DNA from: Azospirillum humicireducens
GTDB taxonomy: Bacteria > Pseudomonadota > Alphaproteobacteria > Azospirillales > Azospirillaceae
DNA length: 50,287 bases
Assembly: GCF_001639105.2 (NCBI RefSeq)
Contig: NZ_CP028903.1
Location: 523,837-574,123, forward strand
Direction of reading: 5' to 3'
Shown: piece after piece, positions 24,801 to 35,681 of the stretch
How positions within the stretch are numbered: the stretch's first letter is position 1
Layout: each line of letters opens with the position of its first letter
Made by a program: the position numbers and the translations under genes
The notes under the pieces: generated by a model
Told to the model about the DNA's origin: nothing
What the model saw: the letters and a program-made list of their open reading frames with translations, nothing else
Database searches by the model: none

Positions 24801-25878
24801 GCTCGGCGTTGCGCAGGGCGTTGCCAAGGTTGGTGTGGGTTTCGGCCAGGGCGGGATGGAGAGCCAGAGCGGTATGCCAAGCCCGCCAGGCCTCTCCGGT
24901 GCGGCCGGCGGCGTGGAGGGCATTGCCCAGATTGTTCCACGCTCCGGCGAAGTCCGGACGATGGCCTATCGCCTGCCTGTGCAGTGCCTCGGCCTCCGCG
25001 TAGCGGCCCTGGGCGTTGCGGATGCTGCCGAGATTGTCGAGGGCTTCCGCATGGTCGGGCTCGATGGCGGTCGCCGCGTCGAAGCAGGTGGCGGCATCGT
25101 CCAGCTGACCAAGCGCTTTAAGACATAGCCCCAATCCGTTGAGACAAAAAGCATTCCTTGGATCAAGCCGCAGGGTGTCAGCATAGCGCTCGGCGGCCTC
25201 TTCCGTTCGTCCTGCGGCATGGAGTGCCGCGGCCAGTGCCGACAAGGTCGTGGGATCGTTGGTGCCGCCGCCCAATGTCGCAGCCATGCGCAATGCGTCC
25301 GCGGCGTCCGCCATCCGTCCAAGATGACGCAGGCTGACCGCAAGGTTGGTCCAGGGCCGGGGATCGCCGGGCAGCAACTCCGCCGCCATCGCGTGGGCTT
25401 CAAGCGCCTCTTCTGCCCGACCGAGCCCTTGCAATGCAGCGCCAAGGTTCAGGTGGGCATCGGCCAGCCTGGGGGACAGGCGGGCGGCCTCGGCATAATG
25501 GGACGCCGCTTCCCTCAACCGCTCCTGGGCCGCCAACACCAGTCCCAGGTTGAAATGAGCGCCGACATGGCCGGGGCTACAATCCAACGCCTGCCTCTGT
25601 GCCGCCTCCGCCGCATCCAGCCTGCCCAGCCTTTGCAGCACGATGCCCCGGTTGGCATGGTAGTCTGCGACCTCCGGCGCAAGCTGGACAGCTTTATCAA
25701 TCAGGACAATAGCTTGTTCGTTTTTATTGAGTTGATGGTAGAGGACGCCCAGCAGATGCAGGGCATCTGCATGAAGCGGTTCCGCATCGAGAACCTGCCG
25801 ATACAGCGGTTCGGCCTCTGCCAGGGCGCCAGCCTGATGGTGCCGAAGCGCTTCGGCAAACCGGTGGGTAACGCTCAC
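21862..25878 (-). CDS. Tandem-duplicated TPR + glycosyltransferase protein
   Basis: 1338 residues from a GTG at 25878-25876 that overlaps the upstream stop (GTGA). It consists of two full units: TPR block 1 (about 5-455), glycosyltransferase-like module 1 (about 466-760), TPR block 2 (about 783-1030) and module 2 (about 1036-1335). The modules match each other: GWPGYAWRF/GWEDYAHRF, IWGEQGVGDSILF/VWGEQGLGDEILF, LRVGIGWRSQLMTAERS/LRVGICWRSSRMTADRA, GAGVRPWYPSM/GTAVRPWFPSM. They resemble GT-B enzymes of the heptosyltransferase (GT9) or TPR-linked type. The single-unit neighbour at 25875-27878 has the same features. By analogy with Caulobacter FlmG, where the TPR part binds flagellin and the GT part adds sugar, it may glycosylate secreted proteins. 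There is no signal peptide; it should be cytoplasmic. Confidence 0.8.
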   Translation of the reverse strand: MSVTHRFAEALRHHQAGALAEAEPLYRQVLDAEPLHADALHLLGVLYHQLNKNEQAIVLIDKAVQLAPEVADYHANRGIVLQRLGRLDAAEAAQRQALDCSPGHVGAHFNLGLVLAAQERLREAASHYAEAARLSPRLADAHLNLGAALQGLGRAEEALEAHAMAAELLPGDPRPWTNLAVSLRHLGRMADAADALRMAATLGGGTNDPTTLSALAAALHAAGRTEEAAERYADTLRLDPRNAFCLNGLGLCLKALGQLDDAATCFDAATAIEPDHAEALDNLGSIRNAQGRYAEAEALHRQAIGHRPDFAGAWNNLGNALHAAGRTGEAWRAWHTALALHPALAETHTNLGNALRNAERFAEAERSQRRAILLAPWEAPARNNLGHLLQGRHDHAGAAVCHRSALALDPAYGEAWSNLGLARQRLGDASGAERCYDRALCLRPDLSLSHFNKGLLRLEAGDLDRGWPGYAWRFGSGQVGQGRQPRAQPWRGEDLTGRRLMIWGEQGVGDSILFSALCSELAGRAVSTILEVDRRLVPLFARSFPTLRVRAEALDGQGREAMAIPDYDRHVPMGSLPRVLRRRLADFPPRPSWLIADAALAERWRGRLAKLGPGLRVGIGWRSQLMTAERSIAYLPLDAWAPLFALPGIHWVVLQYGEVEDEVRQAEQRFGIRLHRWDDLDRKDDFDGVAALIAGLDLVISPAMSVGELAGALGAPVWRFGSRDWTQLGAGVRPWYPSMRLFQPRPGEPLSATLEDMARCLARLAADADRPSGGGSEQSSRILLEQAVSLHRQGRFAEAATLHRKAVAADPLHPPGWTNGGLSLLGSGQTQAAIHWHRRAVALNPAFTEAIGNLGVALQAGGAAADAAALHRRALRLRPQIAESWGNLAAALLADRRYGEAEAACIRAAALSPSLAGVLTTAAAALKGQGQFDAAAKHSRRALRIVPTSAKGWSNLGMALAGLGRWGEALNAHRRAAALAPALPDILLNQGHTALLRGERRLARACAERTLRLAPGRGDARMNRALLRLAEGDIVGGWEDYAHRFAAGDAVPRRFGIPEWQGEDLADRSILVWGEQGLGDEILFGTVLPDLVRRAGRVIVECDPRLTALFARALPGAEVRAPTPDHRTGPQDVDVHAPMGTVAARLRPALRHFPAVLPFLMPDRTAAAAWRARLAALGPGLRVGICWRSSRMTADRAGAYSRIAQWGPLLTLPGITFLSLQYDEHAAERAEAQQRFGMPLHHWPDLDQRNDLEGVAALMAGLDLVVTAPTAVGELAAALGIPVWRIGMGTNDWSSLGTAVRPWFPSMALVGDPAGHDATLSMVAQRLRRLADANGTAA

Positions 25879-27878
25879 AGATCACCTGTAGAAAATCTTG
25901 CAATCATTTGTGCTGCTTGAGGAATAATATCGGCAATGGCAGTCCCCCCCTGGGGATGGATGCAGCGCATGGTCGGGAACCAGGGACGCACCGCGGTGCC
26001 CAGTTGGGTCCAGTCGCGCCGGCCGAGCCGCCAGACCGGCACGCCGAGAGCAGCCGCCATCTCCCCGGCGGAAGACGCCACGGTGACCGCCAGATCGAGG
26101 TTCGCCATCAGGGCCGCCGTGCTCTCCAGATCGCCGATCTGGTCCAGATCCGGCCAACGGTGGATGCGCAGACCGAACCGTTCCTCGACCGCCGCGATCT
26201 CCTCCTCGCGTCCGTCATATTGCAGGCTGACCGGATGCAGGCCGGGAAGGCGCAGCAAAGGACGCCAATCGTCAAGCCGGGTGTAGGACGGACGACGTTC
26301 GGCGGTGAGGCGCTGGCTGGTCCAGGCGATGCCGACCGCCAGACCCGGGCCGAGCGCGTCCAGCCGCTGCCGCCAAGCCGCCACCCGCTCGGGGTCCGGC
26401 TTCAGCCACCCGGCGGGAGGCGTCGGGACGGGGGCGGTCCTCCACATCAGCCGCGGCAGCGAACCGAAGGGCAGATGGCAGTCTGCGTCGCCCGGCCGAC
26501 GCGTCGGAGCCCGAATGACGGTGCCGGGGAAGGAACGCTGGAACAGCGAAACCAGCCGCGGTTCGCATTCGACGATCAGGTCGGGAAAGCGGGCGATCGC
26601 CAGCGGCAGCAGGGAGCCGAACATGAATTCGTCGCCCAGGCCTTGTTCCGCCCACAGCAGAAGGCGGCGTCCGGCGAGATCGTCGCCCTTCCATTCCGGA
26701 ATATCGAATGGACGCTTGGTTCTCAGCAGGCCGGAGTCGAAGCGGGCGGCATAATCCTCCCACCCCTCGGCCAAGCGTCCCTGGCGCAGGCGCAGGATGG
26801 CGCGGTTGAAACGGGCAAGCGCCTGAGCCGGATCGGCGTCGAGGGCGCGGGTGAATTCCTGCTCCGCTCCGGTCTCGTCGCCCAGGTCCTGAAGCGCGAG
26901 CCCCAGATTGGCATGGGCGGCGGCATAGCCGGAGCGCAGGTCCAGCGCACCGCGCTGCAGATCGGCGGCCTCGCGCGTCCGGCCCTGCAGGCGGCGGGCG
27001 GTGCCGAGGTTGGTCATCGCCTCCGCCATGGCCGGCGCCAGCCGCAGCGCACGGGCGAAGGCCTCCGCCGCGGCATCGATGCGGTCGGCGCCTTGCAGGT
27101 CGAGACCGAAAGCATTCCACGCCTCGGCATCTGCCGGTTCCAATGCCAGATAGCGGCGGTAGACCGGCTCGGCGACCTCATGGCGACGCTGGAGGGAACC
27201 GGCCAATGCCAGCGCCGCGGGGGCATGGTCGGCCCGGCGGGCCAGGACGGCGCGCAATGCCGCCTCACCCTCTTCGGCGCGGTCGAGGTCGAGCAGGGCG
27301 AGCCCCAGCGCGGCGCGGGCCTCGGTCAAAGCCGGGTTGGCGGCCAGGGCATGACGCAGCAGCGGCTCCGCTTCCGCAGAACGGCCGAGGCTGCGCAGCA
27401 CGGCGCCGAGGTTGCCCTCCGCCTCCGCATAGTCGGGACGGGCGCGCAGGGCCGCACGGTAGGCGGTGGCCGCTTCTTCCCTCTTTCCCTGGGCGTTCAG
27501 GGCGTTGCCCAGGGAGTTGGCGGCCTCGGGGAACGGGTTGCGCAGACGCAGGGCGTTGCGGGCCGCCCGCTCCGCCTCTGCCGAACGGCCAAGGGCCTGG
27601 AGCGAATAGGCGAGATTGGCATGGTAATCGGGCACGTCGCGCTTGGCCGCCACCGCTTGTCCGATCAGGTCGGCGGCTTCTTTGAGGCGGCCGGTCTGGC
27701 AGGCGATCATGCCCAGCAGGTGGAGCGCGTCGGGCTGGCGCGGCTGGATGCCGAGCGCCTGACGGTAAAGGGCTTCCGCCTCCGCCAGACGGCCGGATTG
27801 GTGCAGCGGCACGGCTTGTCCCACCAGCGCCGCGGCGGTGGCGGCGGCGTTGCCCGATTTGCGCTGGTTGCGGTTCAT
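25875..27878 (-). CDS. TPR + glycosyltransferase protein, single unit
   Basis: 667 residues from the ATG at 27878. About ten tetratricopeptide repeats fill residues 15-365 (SGRLAEAEALYRQALGIQPR, QPDALHLLGMIACQTGRLKE). A glycosyltransferase-like module follows from about 371: GWEDYAARFDSG, LLLWAEQGLGDEFMFGSLLP, LAVGIAWTSQRLTAERRP, LDLAVTVASSAGEMAAALGV, GTAVRPWFPTM. This is the same module found twice in the next gene, which it overlaps by 4 nt (GTGA), so the two are translationally coupled. It is the first gene of the string ending in pseG. A cytoplasmic protein glycosyltransferase of the FlmG architecture is the best guess; the target and donor sugar are not shown by the sequence. Confidence 0.8.
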   Translation of the reverse strand: MNRNQRKSGNAAATAAALVGQAVPLHQSGRLAEAEALYRQALGIQPRQPDALHLLGMIACQTGRLKEAADLIGQAVAAKRDVPDYHANLAYSLQALGRSAEAERAARNALRLRNPFPEAANSLGNALNAQGKREEAATAYRAALRARPDYAEAEGNLGAVLRSLGRSAEAEPLLRHALAANPALTEARAALGLALLDLDRAEEGEAALRAVLARRADHAPAALALAGSLQRRHEVAEPVYRRYLALEPADAEAWNAFGLDLQGADRIDAAAEAFARALRLAPAMAEAMTNLGTARRLQGRTREAADLQRGALDLRSGYAAAHANLGLALQDLGDETGAEQEFTRALDADPAQALARFNRAILRLRQGRLAEGWEDYAARFDSGLLRTKRPFDIPEWKGDDLAGRRLLLWAEQGLGDEFMFGSLLPLAIARFPDLIVECEPRLVSLFQRSFPGTVIRAPTRRPGDADCHLPFGSLPRLMWRTAPVPTPPAGWLKPDPERVAAWRQRLDALGPGLAVGIAWTSQRLTAERRPSYTRLDDWRPLLRLPGLHPVSLQYDGREEEIAAVEERFGLRIHRWPDLDQIGDLESTAALMANLDLAVTVASSAGEMAAALGVPVWRLGRRDWTQLGTAVRPWFPTMRCIHPQGGTAIADIIPQAAQMIARFSTGDL

Positions 27879-28038
27879 GCCCCTGCCGTTCCCGTTGGCT
27901 ACGGGTAAGGGATAGCACGAATTCAGCGCAGGGGAATGGGGCGTGGCGGTTGCGCCCGCCCCTCCCTACCCCTCCCCAGCCCTCGGCCGACCAAAGGTCG
28001 CTCCGATTGCTGGAGAGGAAACTTCGCCGTACCGGCTG

Positions 28039-30351
<2,313 letters not shown>

Positions 30352-30464
30352 CGGGTTTCTTCCTCCGGTTAACGAGATTTCAGTTAATTCTTTGCGTTCA
30401 CGTCACCTGATTGGCGGTTATAGCCCATTCGGACTGTTGCGCCAACCATCCCTGGCAAACGGAC

Positions 30465-30498
30465 AGGGGACGATCCGAACCAAATCGGACCGTCCCCT
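30465..30498 (-). repeat. Strong hairpin downstream of dctA
   Basis: AGGGGACGATCCGA (30465-30478) pairs with TCGGACCGTCCCCT (30485-30498) around a 6-nt loop. The only imperfect position becomes a G-U pair in the minus-strand RNA, giving a 14-bp stem. Lying between dctA and maeB, it is a candidate 3' end of the dctA mRNA, though no U-tract follows. Confidence 0.55.
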
Positions 30499-30521
30499 TA
30501 CCTTACAGGATCCGCGGGTGT

Positions 30522-30557
30522 GCCGGATGGACCATCTTTGGATTTTCCAAATCCGGC
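30522..30557 (-). repeat. Second inverted repeat after dctA
   Basis: GCCGGAT (30522-30528) pairs with ATCCGGC (30551-30557), starting 33 nt after the dctA stop. An alternative hairpin inside it pairs GGATTT (30540-30545) with AAATCC (30549-30554). With the hairpin at 30465-30498 it probably stabilises or ends the dctA transcript. Confidence 0.4.
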
Positions 30558-30590
30558 GGGTGCCCCTGCTTTCCTGTCATTTGCCTGTCG

Positions 30591-31907
30591 TCACAGCTGG
30601 GCCAGAGCCGGCTCCTTGAAGTGCTGCTGATACTCGGCGACCGCCTTGGTCTCGTCGAACTCGCCTTCCATCTTGGCGACGACGACGGTGGCGACGCCGT
30701 TGCCGATCAGGTTGGTCAGGGCGCGGGCTTCCGACATGAAGCGGTCGACACCCAGCAGCAGGGCCAGGCCTTCGATCGGCAGGACGCCGGTGGCCGACAG
30801 GGTGGCGGCCAGCGTCACGAAGCCGCCACCGGTCACCGCTGCCGCACCCTTGGAGGTCAGCATCAGGATGACCAGGATATAGAGCTGCTGCCAGATCGTC
30901 AGGTCGACGTTGAAGGCCTGGGCGATGAAGATCGCGGCCATCGACAGGTAGATGGAGGTGCCGTCGAGGTTGAAGGAATAGCCGGTCGGGATGACGAGGC
31001 CGACGACATGCTTGGAGCAGCCGAACTTCTGCATCTTCTCCATCATGCGCGGCAGCACGGACTCCGAGGAGGAGGTGCCGAGCACGATCAGCAGTTCCTG
31101 GCGGATGTAGCGGATGAAGTTCCAGATGCTGAAGCCGTAGGCCTTGGCGATGCCGCCCAGCACGACGAACACGAAGATCGCCATGGTGATGTAGACCGAC
31201 GCCATCAGCTGGCCGAGAGCGGTCAGCGAGGAGATGCCGTACTTGCCGATGGTGAAGGACATGGCGCCGAAGGCACCGACCGGGGCGACGCGCATCAGGA
31301 TGCCGATCACGCCGAACAGGGCATGGCCGATCTTGTCGAAGATGTCCTCGACCACCTTGCCCTTCTGGCCCATGGCCGACAGCGCGACGCCGAACACCAC
31401 GGCGAAGAACAGGATCTGCAGCATGTCGCCCTGGACGAAGGCGCCGACGACGTTGTCCGGCACGATGCCGACGACGAAGTCGATGAAGCCGTGTTCCTTG
31501 GCGGTTGTGGCGTATTTCTGCACCGAATCGGCCTGCAACTGGCCGGGCACGATGTTCATGCCGGCGCCCGGACGCACGAGGTTGACGACCAGCAGGCCGA
31601 TGCCGAGCGCGAAGGTGGTCACCACCTCGAAATACAGCAGCGCCTTGCCGCCGACCTTGCCGACCTTCTTCAGGTTGCCGATCGAGGAGATGCCGGTCAC
31701 CACCGTCAGGAAGACGATCGGGCCGATCACCATCTTGACCATCTTGATGAACAGGTCGCCCAGCGGCTTCATCTGTACCGCGACGGACGGATAGAAATGG
31801 CCCAGCAGGATGCCGATGGTGATGGCGCTCAGAACCTGGAAGGTCAGGTTGGTGTAGAAGGGCTTCTTCGCCCCATCCCGGCGCGCGTCGATGGCGTGTG
31901 CGCTCAT
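30591..31907 (-). CDS. dctA: DctA C4-dicarboxylate/proton symporter
   Basis: 438 residues from the ATG at 31907, preceded by GAGGAGA. The open frame runs on to 32189, but the homologous part and ribosome site fix the start here. DctA belongs to the DAACS family and imports succinate, fumarate and malate through the inner membrane. Landmarks: [20 protein letters not shown] near the N-terminus, the Ser-rich hairpin [20 protein letters not shown], the substrate-site [19 protein letters not shown], and the second hairpin [20 protein letters not shown]. Upstream there are a sigma-54 promoter (32018-32033) and two tandem DctD-like elements (32078-32125). The sensor and activator genes dctBD are divergent. 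Expression is therefore most likely induced by dicarboxylates through DctB/DctD. Confidence 0.95.
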   Translation of the reverse strand: MSAHAIDARRDGAKKPFYTNLTFQVLSAITIGILLGHFYPSVAVQMKPLGDLFIKMVKMVIGPIVFLTVVTGISSIGNLKKVGKVGGKALLYFEVVTTFALGIGLLVVNLVRPGAGMNIVPGQLQADSVQKYATTAKEHGFIDFVVGIVPDNVVGAFVQGDMLQILFFAVVFGVALSAMGQKGKVVEDIFDKIGHALFGVIGILMRVAPVGAFGAMSFTIGKYGISSLTALGQLMASVYITMAIFVFVVLGGIAKAYGFSIWNFIRYIRQELLIVLGTSSSESVLPRMMEKMQKFGCSKHVVGLVIPTGYSFNLDGTSIYLSMAAIFIAQAFNVDLTIWQQLYILVILMLTSKGAAAVTGGGFVTLAATLSATGVLPIEGLALLLGVDRFMSEARALTNLIGNGVATVVVAKMEGEFDETKAVAEYQQHFKEPALAQL

Positions 31908-32017
31908 GCTGCTCTCCTCGTGGCGTTCCTCGGAACGGCGTTCCTGACGGGGTGCCCGTTCTTTCGTCCGGCATTGGCGCCGGCTGGGCGGGCGGCCCCC
32001 AACTGATTGCCAGTGAA

Positions 32018-32033
32018 AGCAAGCGGTGGGCCA
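32018..32033 (-). promoter_or_regulatory. Sigma-54 (-24/-12) promoter of dctA
   Basis: The minus strand reads TGGCCCACCGCTTGCT, matching the RpoN consensus TGGCAC-R-N4-TTGCW at all but one defined position, with exact spacing. It lies about 110 nt upstream of the dctA start. The adjacent DctD gene encodes the required AAA+ activator, which makes the assignment strong. Confidence 0.85.
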
Positions 32034-32077
32034 ATTGCTGAATCCAGCAACATCAAGCATTTGGCGAATATGAGAGG

Positions 32078-32125
32078 GCGAAAATCCGCACGACAGCAGG
32101 CTTTCCGATGTGCGAAAATCCACAC
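32078..32125 (-). promoter_or_regulatory. Two tandem upstream activator elements (probable DctD sites)
   Basis: GCGAAAATCCGCAC at 32078-32091 and GCGAAAATCCACAC at 32112-32125 differ at one base and are 34 bp apart. The distal copy is part of an imperfect palindrome, TGTGCGAAAATCCACACA. The elements lie 45 to 107 bp upstream of the -24 box, the position used by enhancer-binding proteins, and are most likely bound by DctD. They also lie just upstream of dctB, so they could influence dctBD. Confidence 0.75.
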
Positions 32126-32178
32126 ACTTCACAGCGCTGCAGCATCTTTGTTGCGGCGCAGCATGACAAAGGACGCCC

Positions 32179-34014
32179 TTGCTTAACACCCCGGCCGACC
32201 CGGCGACAGATTCGACCGTACAGCCGTTCGCGCCGTCGTCGCCTTCCCGTGCGGCGCAGATGGTGGCCCGTGCGCTGGAGCGGCCGCGCCGGCTTTTGAT
32301 GGCGGCCTTGCTGCTCGGCGTGCCGATGACGGCGGCGGTGGCGGCCGGCTGGGCGTCGTCGCAGGCTCAAGCAGATCTGCGTGAGAGCGCGCAGGCGCAG
32401 CTGACGCTTTACAACGCCAACCTGCGGGCGGAACTGGAGCGGCATGCCGCCGTCCCGCTGGCCCTGGCCCAGGATGCGGAAGTCCGGGCGCTGCTGGCCT
32501 ATCCGTCGCCGGCGGCGATGGAGAGGCTGAACCGCAAGCTGGAGGACATCGCGCGGGCGCTGGACGCGCTGGCGCTGTATGTCATGGATGCCAGGGGCAC
32601 GACGGTGGCGGCCAGCAACTGGAAGGACGCCTCCAGCTTCGTGGGCGAGAATTTCTCCTACCGGCCCTATTTCCGCATGGCCATCGACCAGGGCGAGGGG
32701 CACCATTTCGCGCTCGGCACCACCTCGCTGGTGCCGGGTTACTACACCGCCAACCGGGTGGTGGCGGAAAACCGCACAGTGGGCGCGGTGGTGCTGAAGC
32801 TGGGCTTCGACCGGCTGGAACGGGCTTGGGCTCCGGGGCAGGAAAAGCTGCTGGTGACCGACCGCGACGGCGTGGTCTTCATCACCAACATGCCGTCCTG
32901 GCGCTATCATGCCCTGCCCCGCCGGCTGCCGATCAGCCTGCCGATCGTCCCGCAGGGCACCAGCGAGGGGCTGGACGTGCTGCCCTGGATCTTCGGCGGT
33001 GCGTCCGACCGCATCGCGCTGGAGGAGAAGGTCGGGCTTCGCCACTATCTGCTGACGTCGGTCGCGATGCCCGGCGGCGATTGGACACTGCACAGTCTGA
33101 CCAGCCGCGATCCGGTCAACGCCCGCGCCTGGGTGGCCGGGTTGCTGGCGGCGGCGGCGGCGGCGCTGGCCGCGCTGACCGCCTATGCCGTGGCGCTGCG
33201 CCGGGTCGCGCTGGTGGAGCGGATCGCCCTGCAGGAGGAATCCCGTGCGGAGTTGGAACGGCGGGTCGCCGCCGCCACCGCCGATCTGCGCGCGGCGGAG
33301 AACGAGTTGACCCAGGCGGCGAAGCTGGCGGCACTTGGCCAGATGTCGGCGGGCATCGCGCATGAGATCAACCAGCCACTGGCCGCCATGCGCAGCTTCG
33401 CCGACAATGCGGTGGTTCTGTTGGATCGCGGGCGCATGGACGCGGTGCGCGACAATCTGGCGGAGATCGCGGCGCTGACCGACCGCATGGCGGCCATCAC
33501 CCGGCAGTTGAAGGGGTTCGCCCGCCGCGCCTCCGGCACGCTGGGGCCGGTGTCGGTCCAGGCTGCGGTCGGACAGGCACTGGCGCTTCTGGAGTCAAAG
33601 CTGCGGCGGGACGACATTGCGGTGGAGGTCGACATGCCCGACCGGCCGGTGTGGGTGGTGGGCGAGGATGTGCGGCTGCAGCAGGTGCTGGTCAACCTGA
33701 TCGGCAACGCTGTGGACGCCATGCGCGGCTGTCCCGTGCGCCGCCTGCGCATCGGTCTGATGTCGGCCGAGGGCGAAGCGCTGCTGAGCGTCGCCGACAC
33801 CGGCCATGGCATCGCCGAGGCGGATTTGCCGCGGCTGTTCGTCCCCTTCTTCACCACAAAGGAGGCCGGCGAGGGGCTGGGGCTCGGCCTGTCGATCAGC
33901 CACGGCATCGTCGAGGATTTCGGCGGCAGCCTGACCGCCGCCAACCGCAACGGGGAGCCCGGCCAGGGGGCGGCCTTCACCCTGCGGCTCAAGACAACGG
34001 AACACCCGGCATGA
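32179..34014 (+). CDS. dctB: DctB C4-dicarboxylate sensor histidine kinase
   Basis: 611 residues from a TTG at 32179. The start is supported by AAAGGA with a 5-nt spacer, and a stop codon lies in frame just upstream (32164). Two TM helices (about 40-58 and 318-338) enclose a periplasmic double-PAS sensor (about 60-310) with [20 protein letters not shown] and [20 protein letters not shown], the DctB ligand-domain pattern. A coiled coil (about 350-380) leads to the H-box [20 protein letters not shown] (His395), then an HATPase domain with [11 protein letters not shown] and [17 protein letters not shown]. It senses dicarboxylates and phosphorylates DctD. It overlaps dctD by 4 nt (ATGA). Confidence 0.93.
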   Translation: MLNTPADPATDSTVQPFAPSSPSRAAQMVARALERPRRLLMAALLLGVPMTAAVAAGWASSQAQADLRESAQAQLTLYNANLRAELERHAAVPLALAQDAEVRALLAYPSPAAMERLNRKLEDIARALDALALYVMDARGTTVAASNWKDASSFVGENFSYRPYFRMAIDQGEGHHFALGTTSLVPGYYTANRVVAENRTVGAVVLKLGFDRLERAWAPGQEKLLVTDRDGVVFITNMPSWRYHALPRRLPISLPIVPQGTSEGLDVLPWIFGGASDRIALEEKVGLRHYLLTSVAMPGGDWTLHSLTSRDPVNARAWVAGLLAAAAAALAALTAYAVALRRVALVERIALQEESRAELERRVAAATADLRAAENELTQAAKLAALGQMSAGIAHEINQPLAAMRSFADNAVVLLDRGRMDAVRDNLAEIAALTDRMAAITRQLKGFARRASGTLGPVSVQAAVGQALALLESKLRRDDIAVEVDMPDRPVWVVGEDVRLQQVLVNLIGNAVDAMRGCPVRRLRIGLMSAEGEALLSVADTGHGIAEADLPRLFVPFFTTKEAGEGLGLGLSISHGIVEDFGGSLTAANRNGEPGQGAAFTLRLKTTEHPA

Positions 34015-35378
34015 CTCAGACCACTTCGGAAAACTCCGTCCCGGTGAACGCCGGCAGCGTCCTGTTCGTCGATGACGAGCGCGCGGTGCGGCTGGCCGGT
34101 CAGCAGGCGCTGGAACTGGCGGGATTCGCGGTGACGGCCTGCGACGGGGCGGAACGGGCATTGCGCCATCTCGGCCGCGACTGGCCGGGCTGCCTCGTCA
34201 CCGATGTGCGGATGCCGCAGATGGACGGGCTGGCGTTGCTGGCGCGGGTACGGGAGATCGATCCCGACCTGCCGGTCATCCTGATCACCGGTCATGGCGA
34301 CGTGCCGATGGCGGTGGAGGCGATGCGCAATGGCGCCTATGACTTCCTGGAGAAGCCCTTCCCGTCCGACCGGCTGACCGAGATCGCCCGCCGCGCGGTC
34401 GAGAAGCGCCGGCTGGTGATGGAGAACCGACGGCTGCGGGCGCAGATCGCCGGCGGCGCCGATCCTGCCGGGACCATCGTCGGCCGTACCGCCGGCATCG
34501 AGCGGCTGCGCACCACCATCGCCGCGGTCGCCGACACCGATGCCGACGTGCTGGTGTTCGGCGAAACCGGCACCGGCAAGGAAATGGTGGCCCGCGCGCT
34601 TCACGAGGCGAGCGGGCGGCGCAAGAGCCCCTTCGTCGCGCTGAACTGCGGCGCGATGCCGGAAGCCATCTTCGAGAGCGAGCTGTTCGGCCATGAGGCC
34701 GGCGCCTTCACCGGCGCGGCCAAGCGCCGCGTCGGCCGGATCGAGCATGCCAGCGGCGGCACCTTGTTCCTGGACGAGATCGAAAGCATGCCGCTGTCGC
34801 TGCAGGTCAAGCTGCTGCGGGTGATCCAGGAACGGGTGGTCGAGCCGCTGGGATCGAACGAGCAGGTTGCGGTCGACCTGCGGGTGGTCGCCGCCACCAA
34901 GACGGATCTGCGGCAGGCGGCGGATGCCGGGACCTTCCGCGCCGACCTCTATTATCGCCTGAATGTGGTGGTGCTGACCATTCCGCCGCTGCGCGAACGG
35001 CGCGACGACATCCCATTGCTGTTCCAGCATTTCGTCGCCCAGGCTGCCACACGCTACAACCGCGAGCCGCGCGTGCCGACCCGCGAGCAGATGCAGCGTC
35101 TGATGGACCAGAACTGGCCGGGCAACGTCCGTGAACTGCGCAATGCCGCCGACCGCTTCGTGCTGGGGCTGGAGGAGGTGGCGCCGGCCGCGCCCGCACC
35201 GTCCACGCTGTCGCTCGCCGAACAGGTGGACCTGTTCGAGAAAGGCCTGATCCAGTCCGAACTGGCCCGGCAGCGCGGCAGCGTCAAGGCAGCCATCGAG
35301 GCGCTGAACATCCCGCGCAAGACCTTCTACGACAAGCTGAAGCGCTACGGCCTGAGCCGGGAGGATTTCATCGAGTAA
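34011..35378 (+). CDS. dctD: DctD sigma-54-dependent response regulator
   Basis: 455 residues from the ATG at 34011, coupled to dctB. Receiver domain with VLFVDDERAV and phospho-acceptor Asp65 (CLVTDVRMPQMDGLALL). AAA+ domain with Walker A GETGTGKEMVARAL, the sigma-54 contact motif GAFTGA and Walker B GGTLFLDEIESM. The C-terminal Fis-type helix-turn-helix is GSVKAAIEALNIPRKTFYDK. Phosphorylated DctD should bind the tandem elements at 32078-32125 and open the sigma-54 promoter of dctA. Confidence 0.95.
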   Translation: MTQTTSENSVPVNAGSVLFVDDERAVRLAGQQALELAGFAVTACDGAERALRHLGRDWPGCLVTDVRMPQMDGLALLARVREIDPDLPVILITGHGDVPMAVEAMRNGAYDFLEKPFPSDRLTEIARRAVEKRRLVMENRRLRAQIAGGADPAGTIVGRTAGIERLRTTIAAVADTDADVLVFGETGTGKEMVARALHEASGRRKSPFVALNCGAMPEAIFESELFGHEAGAFTGAAKRRVGRIEHASGGTLFLDEIESMPLSLQVKLLRVIQERVVEPLGSNEQVAVDLRVVAATKTDLRQAADAGTFRADLYYRLNVVVLTIPPLRERRDDIPLLFQHFVAQAATRYNREPRVPTREQMQRLMDQNWPGNVRELRNAADRFVLGLEEVAPAAPAPSTLSLAEQVDLFEKGLIQSELARQRGSVKAAIEALNIPRKTFYDKLKRYGLSREDFIE

Positions 35379-35681
35379 CCGTCTTCGCGTGGTGGACGGC
35401 GGTTGGCTTCTCCGCCGGAATCGGGAAAGGGCAGATCACAACGACTCCGGCGGATCGGCCCTCCCCCATCCGGCCAATTGACATTCCATTCCGCTTGCCG
35501 GACGTGCAAGCGCTTCCCATGTGGCCTTTCCTGTCCTGCAGCGCTTCCCACAGTCCGGAAAGCAGGCTTCCAGGCGGCGCGGACTGACGGACCTTTCCTT
35601 CGTTCCGGCTGTTGTATCGAGAGACCGTGCAGCATCGACGTCGAAGGGGACGGCCTGAGAATGTCACCGAGGATTAGCACC
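35379..35681. other. Intergenic region after dctD
   Basis: About 300 nt with no gene I can support. A TTGACA hexamer occurs in CCAATTGACATTCCATTCCG near 35472-35492, but no convincing -10 follows at 16-18 bp. An open frame runs through the region from 35403, but the protein-like part only begins near 35661-35682. Confidence 0.4.

Noticed and set aside
22423..25128. 901-codon plus-strand frame opposite the tandem TPR-glycosyltransferase
   Set aside because: Same antisense effect of GC-rich codons; the composition (Gln, Gly, Arg, His) is not protein-like, while the minus strand has clear TPR units.
27988..28000. CGACC-AAA-GGTCG hairpin after maeB as a terminator
   Set aside because: Only a 5-bp stem and no U-tract; too weak to list as a terminator.
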